From contig URMR01000037.1 in assembly GCA_900548935.1 (NCBI GenBank), forward strand, positions 1-13,242: 13,242 bases of DNA, in the 5' to 3' direction. This DNA is from an uncultured Collinsella sp. GTDB taxonomy: Bacteria > Actinomycetota > Coriobacteriia > Coriobacteriales > Coriobacteriaceae. Shown here in pieces: positions 1-7,076 of the stretch. Numbering within the stretch: the stretch's first letter is position 1; each line of letters opens with the position of its first letter. The notes under the pieces were generated by a model that saw nothing but the letters and a program-made list of their open reading frames with translations, made no database searches and was not told the DNA's origin. The translations under genes and the position numbers were made by a program.

Positions 1-98
1 ACGAGGCCCGCTCGGCAGGAGTGCTCGCCAAAAAGCTGCAGACGGCAGGCATCCGGCAGACCGCGCTACCGACATGGCTCAACGATATTGAGCTGTAG
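1..98 (+). CDS. C-terminal end of an unidentified protein (5' part outside window)
   Basis: Reading from base 3 gives 31 sense codons and a TAG at 96-98. The peptide tail contains GVLAKKLQTAGIRQTALPTW and ends in ...LNDIEL. The residue composition (alternating hydrophobic and charged, helix-like) looks like a genuine protein tail, whereas the other two plus frames give arginine-rich, less protein-like peptides before their stops. I do not recognise the family. No terminator-like hairpin with a T run follows it directly; the palindrome array begins about 10-70 bases downstream. The call rests only on the appearance of a short reading frame. Confidence 0.5.
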   Translation, partial: EARSAGVLAKKLQTAGIRQTALPTWLNDIEL

Positions 99-108
99 GA
101 GCTGCTAG

Positions 109-154
109 GCCACGCATCGCCGAATCGCATCCCCCTATCTGGGCCGCGTTTTCC
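109..154. repeat. Possible degenerate first unit of the palindrome array
   Basis: It lies exactly one period (62 bp) upstream of the first clear unit and is followed by the same 16-bp spacing. It keeps recognisable pieces of the unit: a CGCATC core near the left end (113-118), a CCCC...GGG pair inside, and GCGTTTTCC at the right end (146-154). The remaining positions have diverged. It may be a decayed copy or chance similarity in GC-rich DNA. Confidence 0.4.
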
Positions 155-170
155 CAACGGCCACGCCAAC

Positions 171-524
171 GGAAAGCGCGTCCCAGGCTGGACGCTCAAA
201 ACGGGATGCACTTTCCGGATGGCGGGCCTAGCGGAAAGCGTGTCCCGGAATCAGGCCTCGGAACGGGTCGTGCTTTCCGGTTGAGTCCTTCAGCGGAAAC
301 CGCATCCCGGAATAAACGCTCAAACTGGGATGCACTTTCCAAACGACCGGCCAGCGGAAAACGCATCCCATTCTGAGGCATGATTCCGGGACACAGCTTC
401 CGGTTGAGGACCGATCCGGAAAACGAATCCCATTCTGAGCGTCGAATCCGGAACACAGTTTCCGCCAGATGCTCTACCGGAAAGCGCATCCCATTCTGAA
501 CGCCAATTCTGGGACGCAGTTTCC
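171..524. repeat. Array of six 46-nt imperfect palindromes, period 61-62 bp
   Basis: Six units of exactly 46 nt lie at 171-216, 233-278, 295-340, 356-401, 418-463 and 479-524, separated by spacers of 16, 16, 15, 16 and 15 nt. Each begins GGAAA and nearly all carry a CGCATCCC-like left core and end in a GGGA(T/C)GCA.TTTCC-like right core, so both halves of a unit are inverted copies of one roughly 14-bp motif. Aligning the interiors shows that units 1-3 match units 4-6 only when reverse complemented (for example TGAGCGT..ATTCCGG in units 3 and 5), so the array has a centre of inversion near 348. Units 3 and 4 face each other as a large inverted repeat (34 of 46 positions equal by eye). It is non-coding and resembles REP/BIME-type or MITE-derived palindromic repeats. 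Function is unknown. Confidence 0.9.
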
Positions 525-540
525 GTATGCGGAGGCGCTC

Positions 541-577
541 CAAACAAAAGGCCCCGGCTCGCGATGGAGCTGGGGCC
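541..577 (-). terminator. Rho-independent terminator of the purine operon
   Basis: On the minus strand an 11-bp stem (567-577 with 550-560, one G-T wobble, arms GGCCCCAGCTC / GAGCCGGGGCC) with a 6-nt loop is followed by the T-rich tract CTTTTGTTTG. It begins about 70 nt after the stop codon of the Mo hydroxylase gene. No T run exists on the plus side, so it acts on the minus-strand transcript. Confidence 0.85.
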
Positions 578-646
578 AAAGGCGCAGCGTATGTAGTTGA
601 TGTTAAGCGCGAACGGCCCGTCAACAATAGCCGTCCACGCTCTACC

Positions 647-3424
647 CTACCCGCGGCGACGGGCGCGGCTGTACGGCGTATCCACCATGGGCAGATCCGG
701 ACGCAGCTTGCCGTCAAATGCGCGATAGGCGTTCTGCACGGCGGGCGCCGTGGGGATCGTTGCGATCTCACCGATGCCCTTGCCGCCATATGCCACGGGC
801 AGCAGCTCGTCCTTCTCCACGTAAATGGCGTGGATATCCGGAATCTCGGGCGCACGGAACAGTCCGAGCGTACCGTACCTTGCCTGGGGCACGCAGTCCT
901 TGAGCGGCCAGTCCTCGGTAAGCGCATAGCCCATACCCATGAGCACACCGCCTTCGATCTGACCCTGGATGGAGATGGGGTTGACCACCTTGCCGGAATC
1001 GTGCGCAGCATAGATCTCGCTCACGCGACCGTCATCATCCAGAATGACCACATGCGTGGCAAAACCGTAGCAGATGTGGCTCTTGGGGTTGGGAACGTCG
1101 GCGCCCAGTTTGTCGGTCGGCTCCAGGTACACGTAGCCAAACTCGCATCCCTCGAGCGCCTTAATGGCGGCCGCAGGATCCTGAGGATGCATGCCCTGGC
1201 CGGCGACGAGCTCCTGCGTGCGCAGCTGGTAGGCGCGACCGTCGTCGTACTCAATCTTGACGCCGTCGCCATGCGCGCTCACGGGAGCATCGGGCGCGGG
1301 CTTGCCGGCCTCGATGCCAACCATGGCATCGCGCAGCAGGAAGGCGGCGCCGCGCACGGCCTCGCCGGTCACGACCGTCTGACGCGAACCAGACGTGGTG
1401 CCGGAGTCGGGAGCGTTCTCGGTGGAGCACTCGCCGTTGGCGATGCAGCGAAGCGGCAGACCGCATGCCTCGGCAACGTCCTGCAAAAAGACGGTGTTAC
1501 AGCCCTGGCCGATGTCGGACGTGGCGGCATAGACCACGGCCACGCCGTTCTCGACGCGAATCTTGCAGCGGCCGGCGTCGGGCAGGCCAACGCCCACGCC
1601 AGCGTTCTTCATAGCGCAGGCAATGCCGGCGTGGCCGGGATGCGCATAGTAGGCATCCTTGACCTCGAGCAGTGTCTCCTTAAGCGCCGTGGAGCAGTCG
1701 GCAATCTGGCCGTTGGGCAGAACCTCGCCCGGCTCGATGGCGTTTCTGTAACGAATCTCCCACGGATCCAGGCCGACCTTCTCTGCCAGCAAGTCGATCA
1801 GGCTCTCGAGCGCAAACTCGGACTGGCAAACGCCAAAGCCGCGGTACGCGCCGGCGGGCGGGTTGTTGGTGTAGTAGCCAAAGCCGCGAATGTCGGTGTT
1901 CTGGTACTTGTAGGGGCCGACGGCATGCGTGCAGGCGCGCTCGAGCACCGGGCCGCACAGCGACGCGTAGGCGCCGGTATCAAAGTTGATCTCGCAATCC
2001 AGGCCGGTAAAGTTGCCTTCGGCGTCGCAGCCCAGTGTAAAGGTGCCGTCCATGGCATGACGCTTGGGATGAAAAGCAAGCGACTCGGCACGCGTGAGCT
2101 TGCACTTCACAGGACGCTGGAGCTTATATGCGGCAAGCGCGGCCAGGTGTTGGATGGACACGTCCTCCTTGCCGCCAAAGCCGCCGCCCACGAGCATGGT
2201 CTCGACGACCACGCGCTCGGGCTCGTTGTCCCAGCCAAACATATGGGCGCACTCTTTGCGCGTGTCGTAGGCGCCCTGGTCGGTCGACTGCACCTTGACG
2301 CCGTTCTTGTACGGGAAGGCAACGGCGCACTCGGGCTCCAAGAAGGCATGCTCGGTAAAGGGCGTGGTAAAGCGCTGCGTCACGGTGAACGCGCTTTCGG
2401 CCAGCGCCTTGGCGGCGTCGCCGCGCGTCACGTGACGGCTCTGACACACGTTGTCCTTGAGCTCCACCGTGTTGCCAAAGGCAAAGAAGCTGTCGTGCAG
2501 GCGCGGGGCGTCGGCAGCCCTGGCCTCGACAATGTTACGCACGGGCTCCAGCGGCTCGTAATCGATCTTTACGAGCTTCTTGGCCTTCTCGAGCGTCGCC
2601 TCGTCCTCGGCAACCACCAGCGCGATGGCGTCACCCACGCAGCGGGTGATATCGCCCTGGGCGATCATGACGTCCCAGTCCTGGATAAGGTGGCCGACCT
2701 GGTTGACCGGCACGTCCTCGGCGCGCAGGATGCCCACCACGCCGGGCAGGGCCTCGGCCTTGGAGGTGTCGATGGAGAGCACGCGGGCGCGCGGATACTT
2801 GGAGCGCACGGCGCTGGCATAGGTCAGGCCCGGCTGATCGAGCTCGTCGATGTCGTCGGGATACTTGCCCTCGCCGAGCACCTTCTTGCGCACGTCGATA
2901 CGGAAGGCGCGCTTGCCCACGCCGTAGTCATCGCCGCGCTCCAGATCCTCGTCGATCTGCTTTTCGCCGCGGAGCACCGCAGCGGCCAGCGAGATGCCCT
3001 CGATAATCTTTTTGTAGCCGGTGCAGCGGCAGACGTTACCGCGAATGGCGTACTTGATCTGCTCCTCGGTGGGCTCGGGGTCCTCGGCGATGAGCGCTGC
3101 ACCCGCCATGACCATACCGGGGATACAAAAGCCGCACTGCACGGCGCCCACGGCGCCAAAGGCGTACACAAAGGCCTCGCGCACGTCCTCGGGCAGGCCC
3201 TCGACGGTCACGATGTTGCGGCCGGCGGCAAGAGCGGTGGTCAGCACGCACGCCTTGACAGCCGCACCGTCCACATGAATGGTGCAGGTACCGCAGGCGC
3301 CCTCGGAGCAGCCGTCCTTGGCGGAGTGAATGTGCAGGTCGTCGCGCAGGTAGCGCAGCAGCGGTTTGTTTTGAGTCGTCGTGCGCTCGACGCCGTTAAC
3401 GGTAAAAGTGAATTCCTGTGCCAT
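647..3424 (-). CDS. xdh: Molybdenum hydroxylase of the selenium-dependent xanthine dehydrogenase type, fused [2Fe-2S] + Mo-pterin domains
   Basis: Predicted cytoplasmic purine (xanthine-type) hydroxylase of 925 aa. Residues 1-155 are the two [2Fe-2S] domains: C39, C44, C47, C59 (plant-ferredoxin type, GCSEGACGTC) and C97, C100, C132, C134 (QCGFC...VCRC). Residues from about 170 to the end are the molybdopterin domains, with GGGFGGKE (413-420), AYRGFGVCQSEF (526-537), DIGQG (637-641), DSGTTSGSRQT (673-683) and GKGIGE (881-886), whose E886 is the expected catalytic base. The DSGTTSGSRQT block and fused architecture fit the Se-dependent XDH group. Unlike E. coli XdhD, whose N-terminal Fe-S cysteines are largely lost, all cluster ligands are present. 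There is no FAD domain and no FAD-subunit gene in the operon. ATG is preceded by AAGGGA at good spacing, 12 nt after the ferredoxin stop, so the two are co-transcribed and probably translationally linked. The substrate (xanthine, hypoxanthine, uric acid) is inferred from context. Confidence 0.9.
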   Translation of the reverse strand: MAQEFTFTVNGVERTTTQNKPLLRYLRDDLHIHSAKDGCSEGACGTCTIHVDGAAVKACVLTTALAAGRNIVTVEGLPEDVREAFVYAFGAVGAVQCGFCIPGMVMAGAALIAEDPEPTEEQIKYAIRGNVCRCTGYKKIIEGISLAAAVLRGEKQIDEDLERGDDYGVGKRAFRIDVRKKVLGEGKYPDDIDELDQPGLTYASAVRSKYPRARVLSIDTSKAEALPGVVGILRAEDVPVNQVGHLIQDWDVMIAQGDITRCVGDAIALVVAEDEATLEKAKKLVKIDYEPLEPVRNIVEARAADAPRLHDSFFAFGNTVELKDNVCQSRHVTRGDAAKALAESAFTVTQRFTTPFTEHAFLEPECAVAFPYKNGVKVQSTDQGAYDTRKECAHMFGWDNEPERVVVETMLVGGGFGGKEDVSIQHLAALAAYKLQRPVKCKLTRAESLAFHPKRHAMDGTFTLGCDAEGNFTGLDCEINFDTGAYASLCGPVLERACTHAVGPYKYQNTDIRGFGYYTNNPPAGAYRGFGVCQSEFALESLIDLLAEKVGLDPWEIRYRNAIEPGEVLPNGQIADCSTALKETLLEVKDAYYAHPGHAGIACAMKNAGVGVGLPDAGRCKIRVENGVAVVYAATSDIGQGCNTVFLQDVAEACGLPLRCIANGECSTENAPDSGTTSGSRQTVVTGEAVRGAAFLLRDAMVGIEAGKPAPDAPVSAHGDGVKIEYDDGRAYQLRTQELVAGQGMHPQDPAAAIKALEGCEFGYVYLEPTDKLGADVPNPKSHICYGFATHVVILDDDGRVSEIYAAHDSGKVVNPISIQGQIEGGVLMGMGYALTEDWPLKDCVPQARYGTLGLFRAPEIPDIHAIYVEKDELLPVAYGGKGIGEIATIPTAPAVQNAYRAFDGKLRPDLPMVDTPYSRARRRG

Positions 3425-3436
3425 GGTGATTCCCTT

Positions 3437-3916
3437 CTACACGCCAGCGGCGATGCCGGTGCGGTCGTGGATGGCGCCATGCGGGCAGACGACGGCGCAC
3501 ATGCCGCACGACAGGCAGTCCACGCCGTCGATATGGGCGCAGTTGTCCTCGATGCGGATAGCGCCGGCAGGGCACTTTTTGGCGCACATGCCGCAACCGA
3601 TGCAGCTCGTGTCGCAGATCTTGCGCGCAATGGCGCCCTTATCGGTGTTGTTGCAGCGCACCAGAATGTTCTGGTAGCCGGGAACGAAGGCAATCACGCG
3701 CTGCGGGCACGCCATGCCGCACAGGCCACAGCCCGTGCACTTGGAGCGGTCCACGCGGGCGATGCCATCGACCAGCGCAATGGCGCCGTGGGGGCAGGCC
3801 GTGACGCAGGCGCCACAGCCAATGCAGCCTTCGCTGCAGCGGGCGTCGCCGCCTGCGGAGGCACAACCACTTCCGCAGGCAACGTAGGCCACGTTATGTT
3901 GAATGGATTTGGCCAT
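3437..3916 (-). CDS. RnfB-like soluble polyferredoxin, four [4Fe-4S] motifs
   Basis: A 159-aa cysteine-rich electron carrier. Four CxxCxxCxxxCP motifs are present: C31/34/37/41, C60/63/66/70, C105/108/111/115 and C134/137/140/144. Between the second and third pair is VRCNNTDKGAIARKIC (86-101), which resembles the linker of RnfB ferredoxin domains (RCSNKDKG..VRK.C). The N-terminus (YVACGSGCASAG) also looks RnfB-like. Extra cysteines C14, C18, C27, C88 and C101 could hold a further cluster or be structural. No membrane segment is present, so it is cytoplasmic, unlike full RnfB. It starts 11 nt after the ygfK stop with a weak AGGCGAG ribosome site and is followed 12 nt later by the Mo hydroxylase, implying that it shuttles electrons between YgfK and the hydroxylase. 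That role is inferred; the Fe-S identity is seen directly. Confidence 0.9.
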   Translation of the reverse strand: MAKSIQHNVAYVACGSGCASAGGDARCSEGCIGCGACVTACPHGAIALVDGIARVDRSKCTGCGLCGMACPQRVIAFVPGYQNILVRCNNTDKGAIARKICDTSCIGCGMCAKKCPAGAIRIEDNCAHIDGVDCLSCGMCAVVCPHGAIHDRTGIAAGV

Positions 3917-3927
3917 AAGAGACTCGC

Positions 3928-6927
3928 CTATTTCTTAAGAAGGTACGAATAGTTGTCGCGCACAGCCCTGATGGTCAGGCGGACGGCCTCGGGAAGACCG
4001 GTGTTGACGGCATCGACCGAGACGGTGCGGACCGTGCCGGCGACGCGGACCTTAAAGTGGTCCTCGTCCACAGCCAGGAAGCCCTCGTTCTCGGAGTTCT
4101 CCATGTCCTGCTCGCTCCAGAACAGGGTGAGCTTGTCCTTGTAGGGACGACCCTCCTGGTAGGGACAGAACACGGCGCAGTTGCCGCACTCGTTGCACAT
4201 GCCATCGACGTGGACGACCTGATGCTTGGCGAGACCCGGCACCTTAATGGCAACGTTGGCGCGGTTGGGGCACACGTCGCAGCAGACCTCGCACACCGAG
4301 CCGCAGCCCAGGCAGCGAGTCTTGGTGCAGTTGCGCTTGTCGCGGCACAGCGACCCCTTGCGCTCGTAGCAGGCGTCCTCGCGATCGGCCTGAGCATTCT
4401 GGTCGGCGTACTTGTTAAAGTCCACGCCGGCAATGGCACGGGCGACTTCGGCGGCATCGGCAATAGCCTCGACCACGGTGGCAGGACCGCGGCGGCAGTC
4501 GCCCGCAGCCCAGACGCCCTCGACGCCGGTGGAGGTGGCGGCAAGGCGGCCGCGACGGTCGTGCTCGACGCCCGCGGCATCGTACAGGTTGGCATCGATG
4601 CCCTCGCCCACGGCGCAGATCACCGTGGTGGCGGGAAGCTCGATGGTCTCGCCCGTGGCGACGGGGCTGCGACGGCCGCTTGCATCCGGCTCGCCAAGCT
4701 CCATAACGTCGCAGGTCAGCACGGCACCGTTGAGCGCCTTGGGCGCCAGCAGCTCGCAGAACTCAACGCCGTCGGCAAGAGCAAGATCAAGCTCTTCCTC
4801 GTCAGCGGGCATCTGCTTCTTGGTGCGGCGGTAGACCAGGCGCACGTTCTTCACGCCGGCCAGGCGCTTGGCCACGCGGGCCGCATCCATGGCGGTGTTG
4901 CCGGCGCCAATGACCACGACGTCCTCGCCCAGCTCGAGCTTCTCGCCCTTCTTGGCGGCCTCGAGGAGCTCCAGCACGTCGAGCTCGGCATCCTCGCCCA
5001 GGCCCGCAGAGCCGGGCATCCAGGCGCCGGTGGCCACGACCACGTCGGTAAAGCCCTGGGCCTTGAGCTCGTCAATGGACTCCACGCGGGCATTGAGCTG
5101 CACCTTGGCACCAAAGGCCAGGCAGAGCTCGGCATCGTGGGAGATGTCATCGCTCGCAATGCGGAACTCGGGGATGACGTGACGGACCACGCCGCCGAGC
5201 GAATCGCGGGCCTCGAAGATGGTGACGGGCACGCCAGCGCGCGTCAGGAAGAACGCCGTCGCCAGGCCGGCCGGGCCGCCGCCGATAACGGCAACGTTGC
5301 GCTCGCCGTCGTTGGCGATGGCCTGGGCGCGCAGCTTGGGCAGCACGGCGGTCATGGCCTCGCGGGCGGCCTTGAGCTTGCTGGCGCGGATCTGGGCGCC
5401 CTCGGGCTCGTAGAACGCACGCTCGCAGGCACGGCCGCAGGGATGCGGGCAGATAGTGCCGGTAATGAACGGCAGGGCGTTGCGCTCGATGATGATGTTG
5501 AGTGCGTCCTCGTAGCGGCCCTCGTCAACAGCCGCCAAGTAGGCGGGAATATCCTGCTGGATGGGGCAGCTCGTGCGGCACGGCGTGGTAAAGCAGTCGG
5601 AAAGCGGGCTCTTGCCGGCAACCTTGCGGTCGGGTAGCGGGCGCAGCGGCTTCTTGTAGAGCGGGTTGGTGAGCGAGTCGGTCTGGATCGCGGTCACGGC
5701 CTCGAGCGAGACGCCCTCAAACGGCTTGCCGTCCAGATCGGTGAACTCGCCGGCCATCTGACTAAAGCGCTCGTAGCCACCGGGCTTGAGCACATCGGTC
5801 GCCAGGGTGACGGGCCAAATGCCGGCGTTATACAGGGCGCGGATGTTGTAGACCGTGGCGCCGCCGGAGTAGCTGATGCGCAGCTTGCCATCGAACTGCT
5901 CGGTAATGCGACGAGCGGCCTCGATGGTCAGCGAGAACAGCGAACGGCCCGACATGTACATCTCGGTGGAGGGCAGCTCGTTCCTCGTCACGTCGACGGG
6001 GAACGTGTTGGTCAGCTTGACGCCAAACTCCAGGCCGCGCTCGGCGCACAGGGCAATCAGGCGCTCGAACATAGGCACGGCATCGGCCCACTGCAGGTCC
6101 TCGCGGAAGTGCGTGTCATCGAAGACGATGTAGTCAAAGCCCAGCTCGTTCAGACGCTGGCGGGCAAACTCATAACCCAGCAGCGTGGGGTTGCACTTGA
6201 TGTAGGTGTTGAGACCCTTCTCGGTAATCAGATGGGTCGCGATGCGCTCGATCTCCGCCGGCGGGCAGCCATGCAGCGTGGACTCGGTGATGGAGTTGGA
6301 GACGCGCGCCGGGATGGACTCGACAAACGCGGCATCGACATGCTCAAACTTGTCCAGGTTGGCGAGCGCCCATGCGCGGCACTCGTTCCAGACGTCGGAG
6401 CCGCTGGCGTCCTTCATGCCCTCGATGTAGGCGTCGACCTTGGGGCTCTTGATGCCCTCCAGGTCATAGCCCACGGACATGTTGAAGACAAAGCCGTCCG
6501 GGCTGCCCAGGCCGTACTCGCGGGCGATCAGGTGGCAGGCAAACCATGCCTTCACGTACTCGGCAAAGGCCTGCGGAACCTCGAGCTCGGTCGACCACTC
6601 GCAGTTGTAGCACTCGTCCTGCGCCACAATGCAGGGCTTGTTCACACACTTGGAGAGCTCCTCGCCGTCCATCACCTGAACGGTCTTGAGCTCAAAGAAG
6701 CGTGAACCGGCTACATAAGAGGCCACGATGTTCTGGGCAAGCTGCGTATTGGGACCGGCGGCCGGGCCAAACGGAGTCTCGATGCGCTCGTCAAAAATGG
6801 GAAGCGCGCCCTCCTGGTTGGTCGTGACCATCTTGCGCACGCCAAAGACAGCGCCCTGGGTCTTGTGCTCCTCGATGATCCAGTTCATCAGCTGCGAAAA
6901 CGGGATCGGCCTCATGATGTCGCTCAT
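3928..6927 (-). CDS. ygfK: YgfK-type multidomain FAD/Fe-S oxidoreductase ('putative selenate reductase' family)
   Basis: 999 aa, close to E. coli YgfK (about 1030). Residues ~50-410 form a dihydroorotate/dihydropyrimidine-dehydrogenase-like TIM barrel (STLHGCPPAEIE at 215-226 with C221; KCNPT 244-248; SGGATVYNIRALYNAG 354-369 as a likely FMN-phosphate region). Residues ~440-840 are GltD/NfnB-like: Fe-S ligand candidates C445, C450, C454, C493, C497, C501; FAD loop GGGPAG (549-554); NAD(P)H loop GAGNTA (674-679); AAGDCRRG (807-814). The C-terminal ~860-925 has two [4Fe-4S] sites (C872/875/879/882/886 and C911/914/917/921). The ATG at 6927 has AGGAG six bases upstream and gives MSDIMRPIPF; a longer frame to 7050 adds a 41-residue arginine-rich tail lacking a ribosome site and crossing hairpins, so it is rejected. 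The family is genetically tied to anaerobic purine breakdown. 'Selenate reductase' is a historical label; I infer electron transfer for the downstream hydroxylase. Confidence 0.92.
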   Translation of the reverse strand: MSDIMRPIPFSQLMNWIIEEHKTQGAVFGVRKMVTTNQEGALPIFDERIETPFGPAAGPNTQLAQNIVASYVAGSRFFELKTVQVMDGEELSKCVNKPCIVAQDECYNCEWSTELEVPQAFAEYVKAWFACHLIAREYGLGSPDGFVFNMSVGYDLEGIKSPKVDAYIEGMKDASGSDVWNECRAWALANLDKFEHVDAAFVESIPARVSNSITESTLHGCPPAEIERIATHLITEKGLNTYIKCNPTLLGYEFARQRLNELGFDYIVFDDTHFREDLQWADAVPMFERLIALCAERGLEFGVKLTNTFPVDVTRNELPSTEMYMSGRSLFSLTIEAARRITEQFDGKLRISYSGGATVYNIRALYNAGIWPVTLATDVLKPGGYERFSQMAGEFTDLDGKPFEGVSLEAVTAIQTDSLTNPLYKKPLRPLPDRKVAGKSPLSDCFTTPCRTSCPIQQDIPAYLAAVDEGRYEDALNIIIERNALPFITGTICPHPCGRACERAFYEPEGAQIRASKLKAAREAMTAVLPKLRAQAIANDGERNVAVIGGGPAGLATAFFLTRAGVPVTIFEARDSLGGVVRHVIPEFRIASDDISHDAELCLAFGAKVQLNARVESIDELKAQGFTDVVVATGAWMPGSAGLGEDAELDVLELLEAAKKGEKLELGEDVVVIGAGNTAMDAARVAKRLAGVKNVRLVYRRTKKQMPADEEELDLALADGVEFCELLAPKALNGAVLTCDVMELGEPDASGRRSPVATGETIELPATTVICAVGEGIDANLYDAAGVEHDRRGRLAATSTGVEGVWAAGDCRRGPATVVEAIADAAEVARAIAGVDFNKYADQNAQADREDACYERKGSLCRDKRNCTKTRCLGCGSVCEVCCDVCPNRANVAIKVPGLAKHQVVHVDGMCNECGNCAVFCPYQEGRPYKDKLTLFWSEQDMENSENEGFLAVDEDHFKVRVAGTVRTVSVDAVNTGLPEAVRLTIRAVRDNYSYLLKK

Positions 6928-7076
6928 AATGAGCTCCTCTCTGTAACGCCCGGCGAGACCGCGCGGCGGACGCAAATACGGTGTAGCGCTAGCACAGCGC
7001 CGGCGACCCCGCGGAGGTCGCCTATACGCGCGTCGGATGCGGCGAAACATCCGACGCGCGTGAATCTACTTGTGAA
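6928..7076 (-). promoter_or_regulatory. Structured ssnA-ygfK spacer with a perfect 14-bp hairpin
   Basis: This 149-nt gap inside the operon contains a perfect 14-bp stem with an 8-nt loop (7026-7039 with 7048-7061) starting just after the ssnA stop, then a 7-bp perfect stem (7002-7008 with 7016-7022) and a short GCGCT/AGCGC stem near 6986-6999. None is followed by a T run on the minus strand, so this is not a classical terminator. It could protect the 3' end of the upstream mRNA, mark a processing site, or attenuate ygfK. The function is inferred; the stems are seen directly. Confidence 0.6.

Noticed and set aside
171..524. CRISPR array
   Set aside because: The 46-nt units are too diverged and half of them are inverted, the 15-16 nt spacers are short and partly similar to one another (GGTTGAG twice), and there are no cas genes.
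196..1011. Minus-strand frame of 271 codons over the palindrome array
   Set aside because: It overlaps the end of the Mo hydroxylase gene in another frame. Its apparent internal repeats simply reflect translation of the DNA repeat units, and it has no ribosome site.
527..3952. Plus-strand open frame of 1141 codons
   Set aside because: It lies antisense to the ferredoxin and Mo hydroxylase genes, whose motifs are unmistakable. Its translation is low-complexity Ala/Gly/His/Val without any domain, as expected from the complement of GC-rich codons.
6928..7050. Longer YgfK start at 7050
   Set aside because: The added 41 residues are arginine-rich and are encoded by the hairpin spacer. A strong AGGAG sits at the right distance from the ATG at 6927, and the family begins there.
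6928..7076. Moco or purine riboswitch in the operon spacers
   Set aside because: The hairpins do not show the conserved junction sequences I know for the purine, preQ1 or Moco motifs, so a named riboswitch class cannot be supported.
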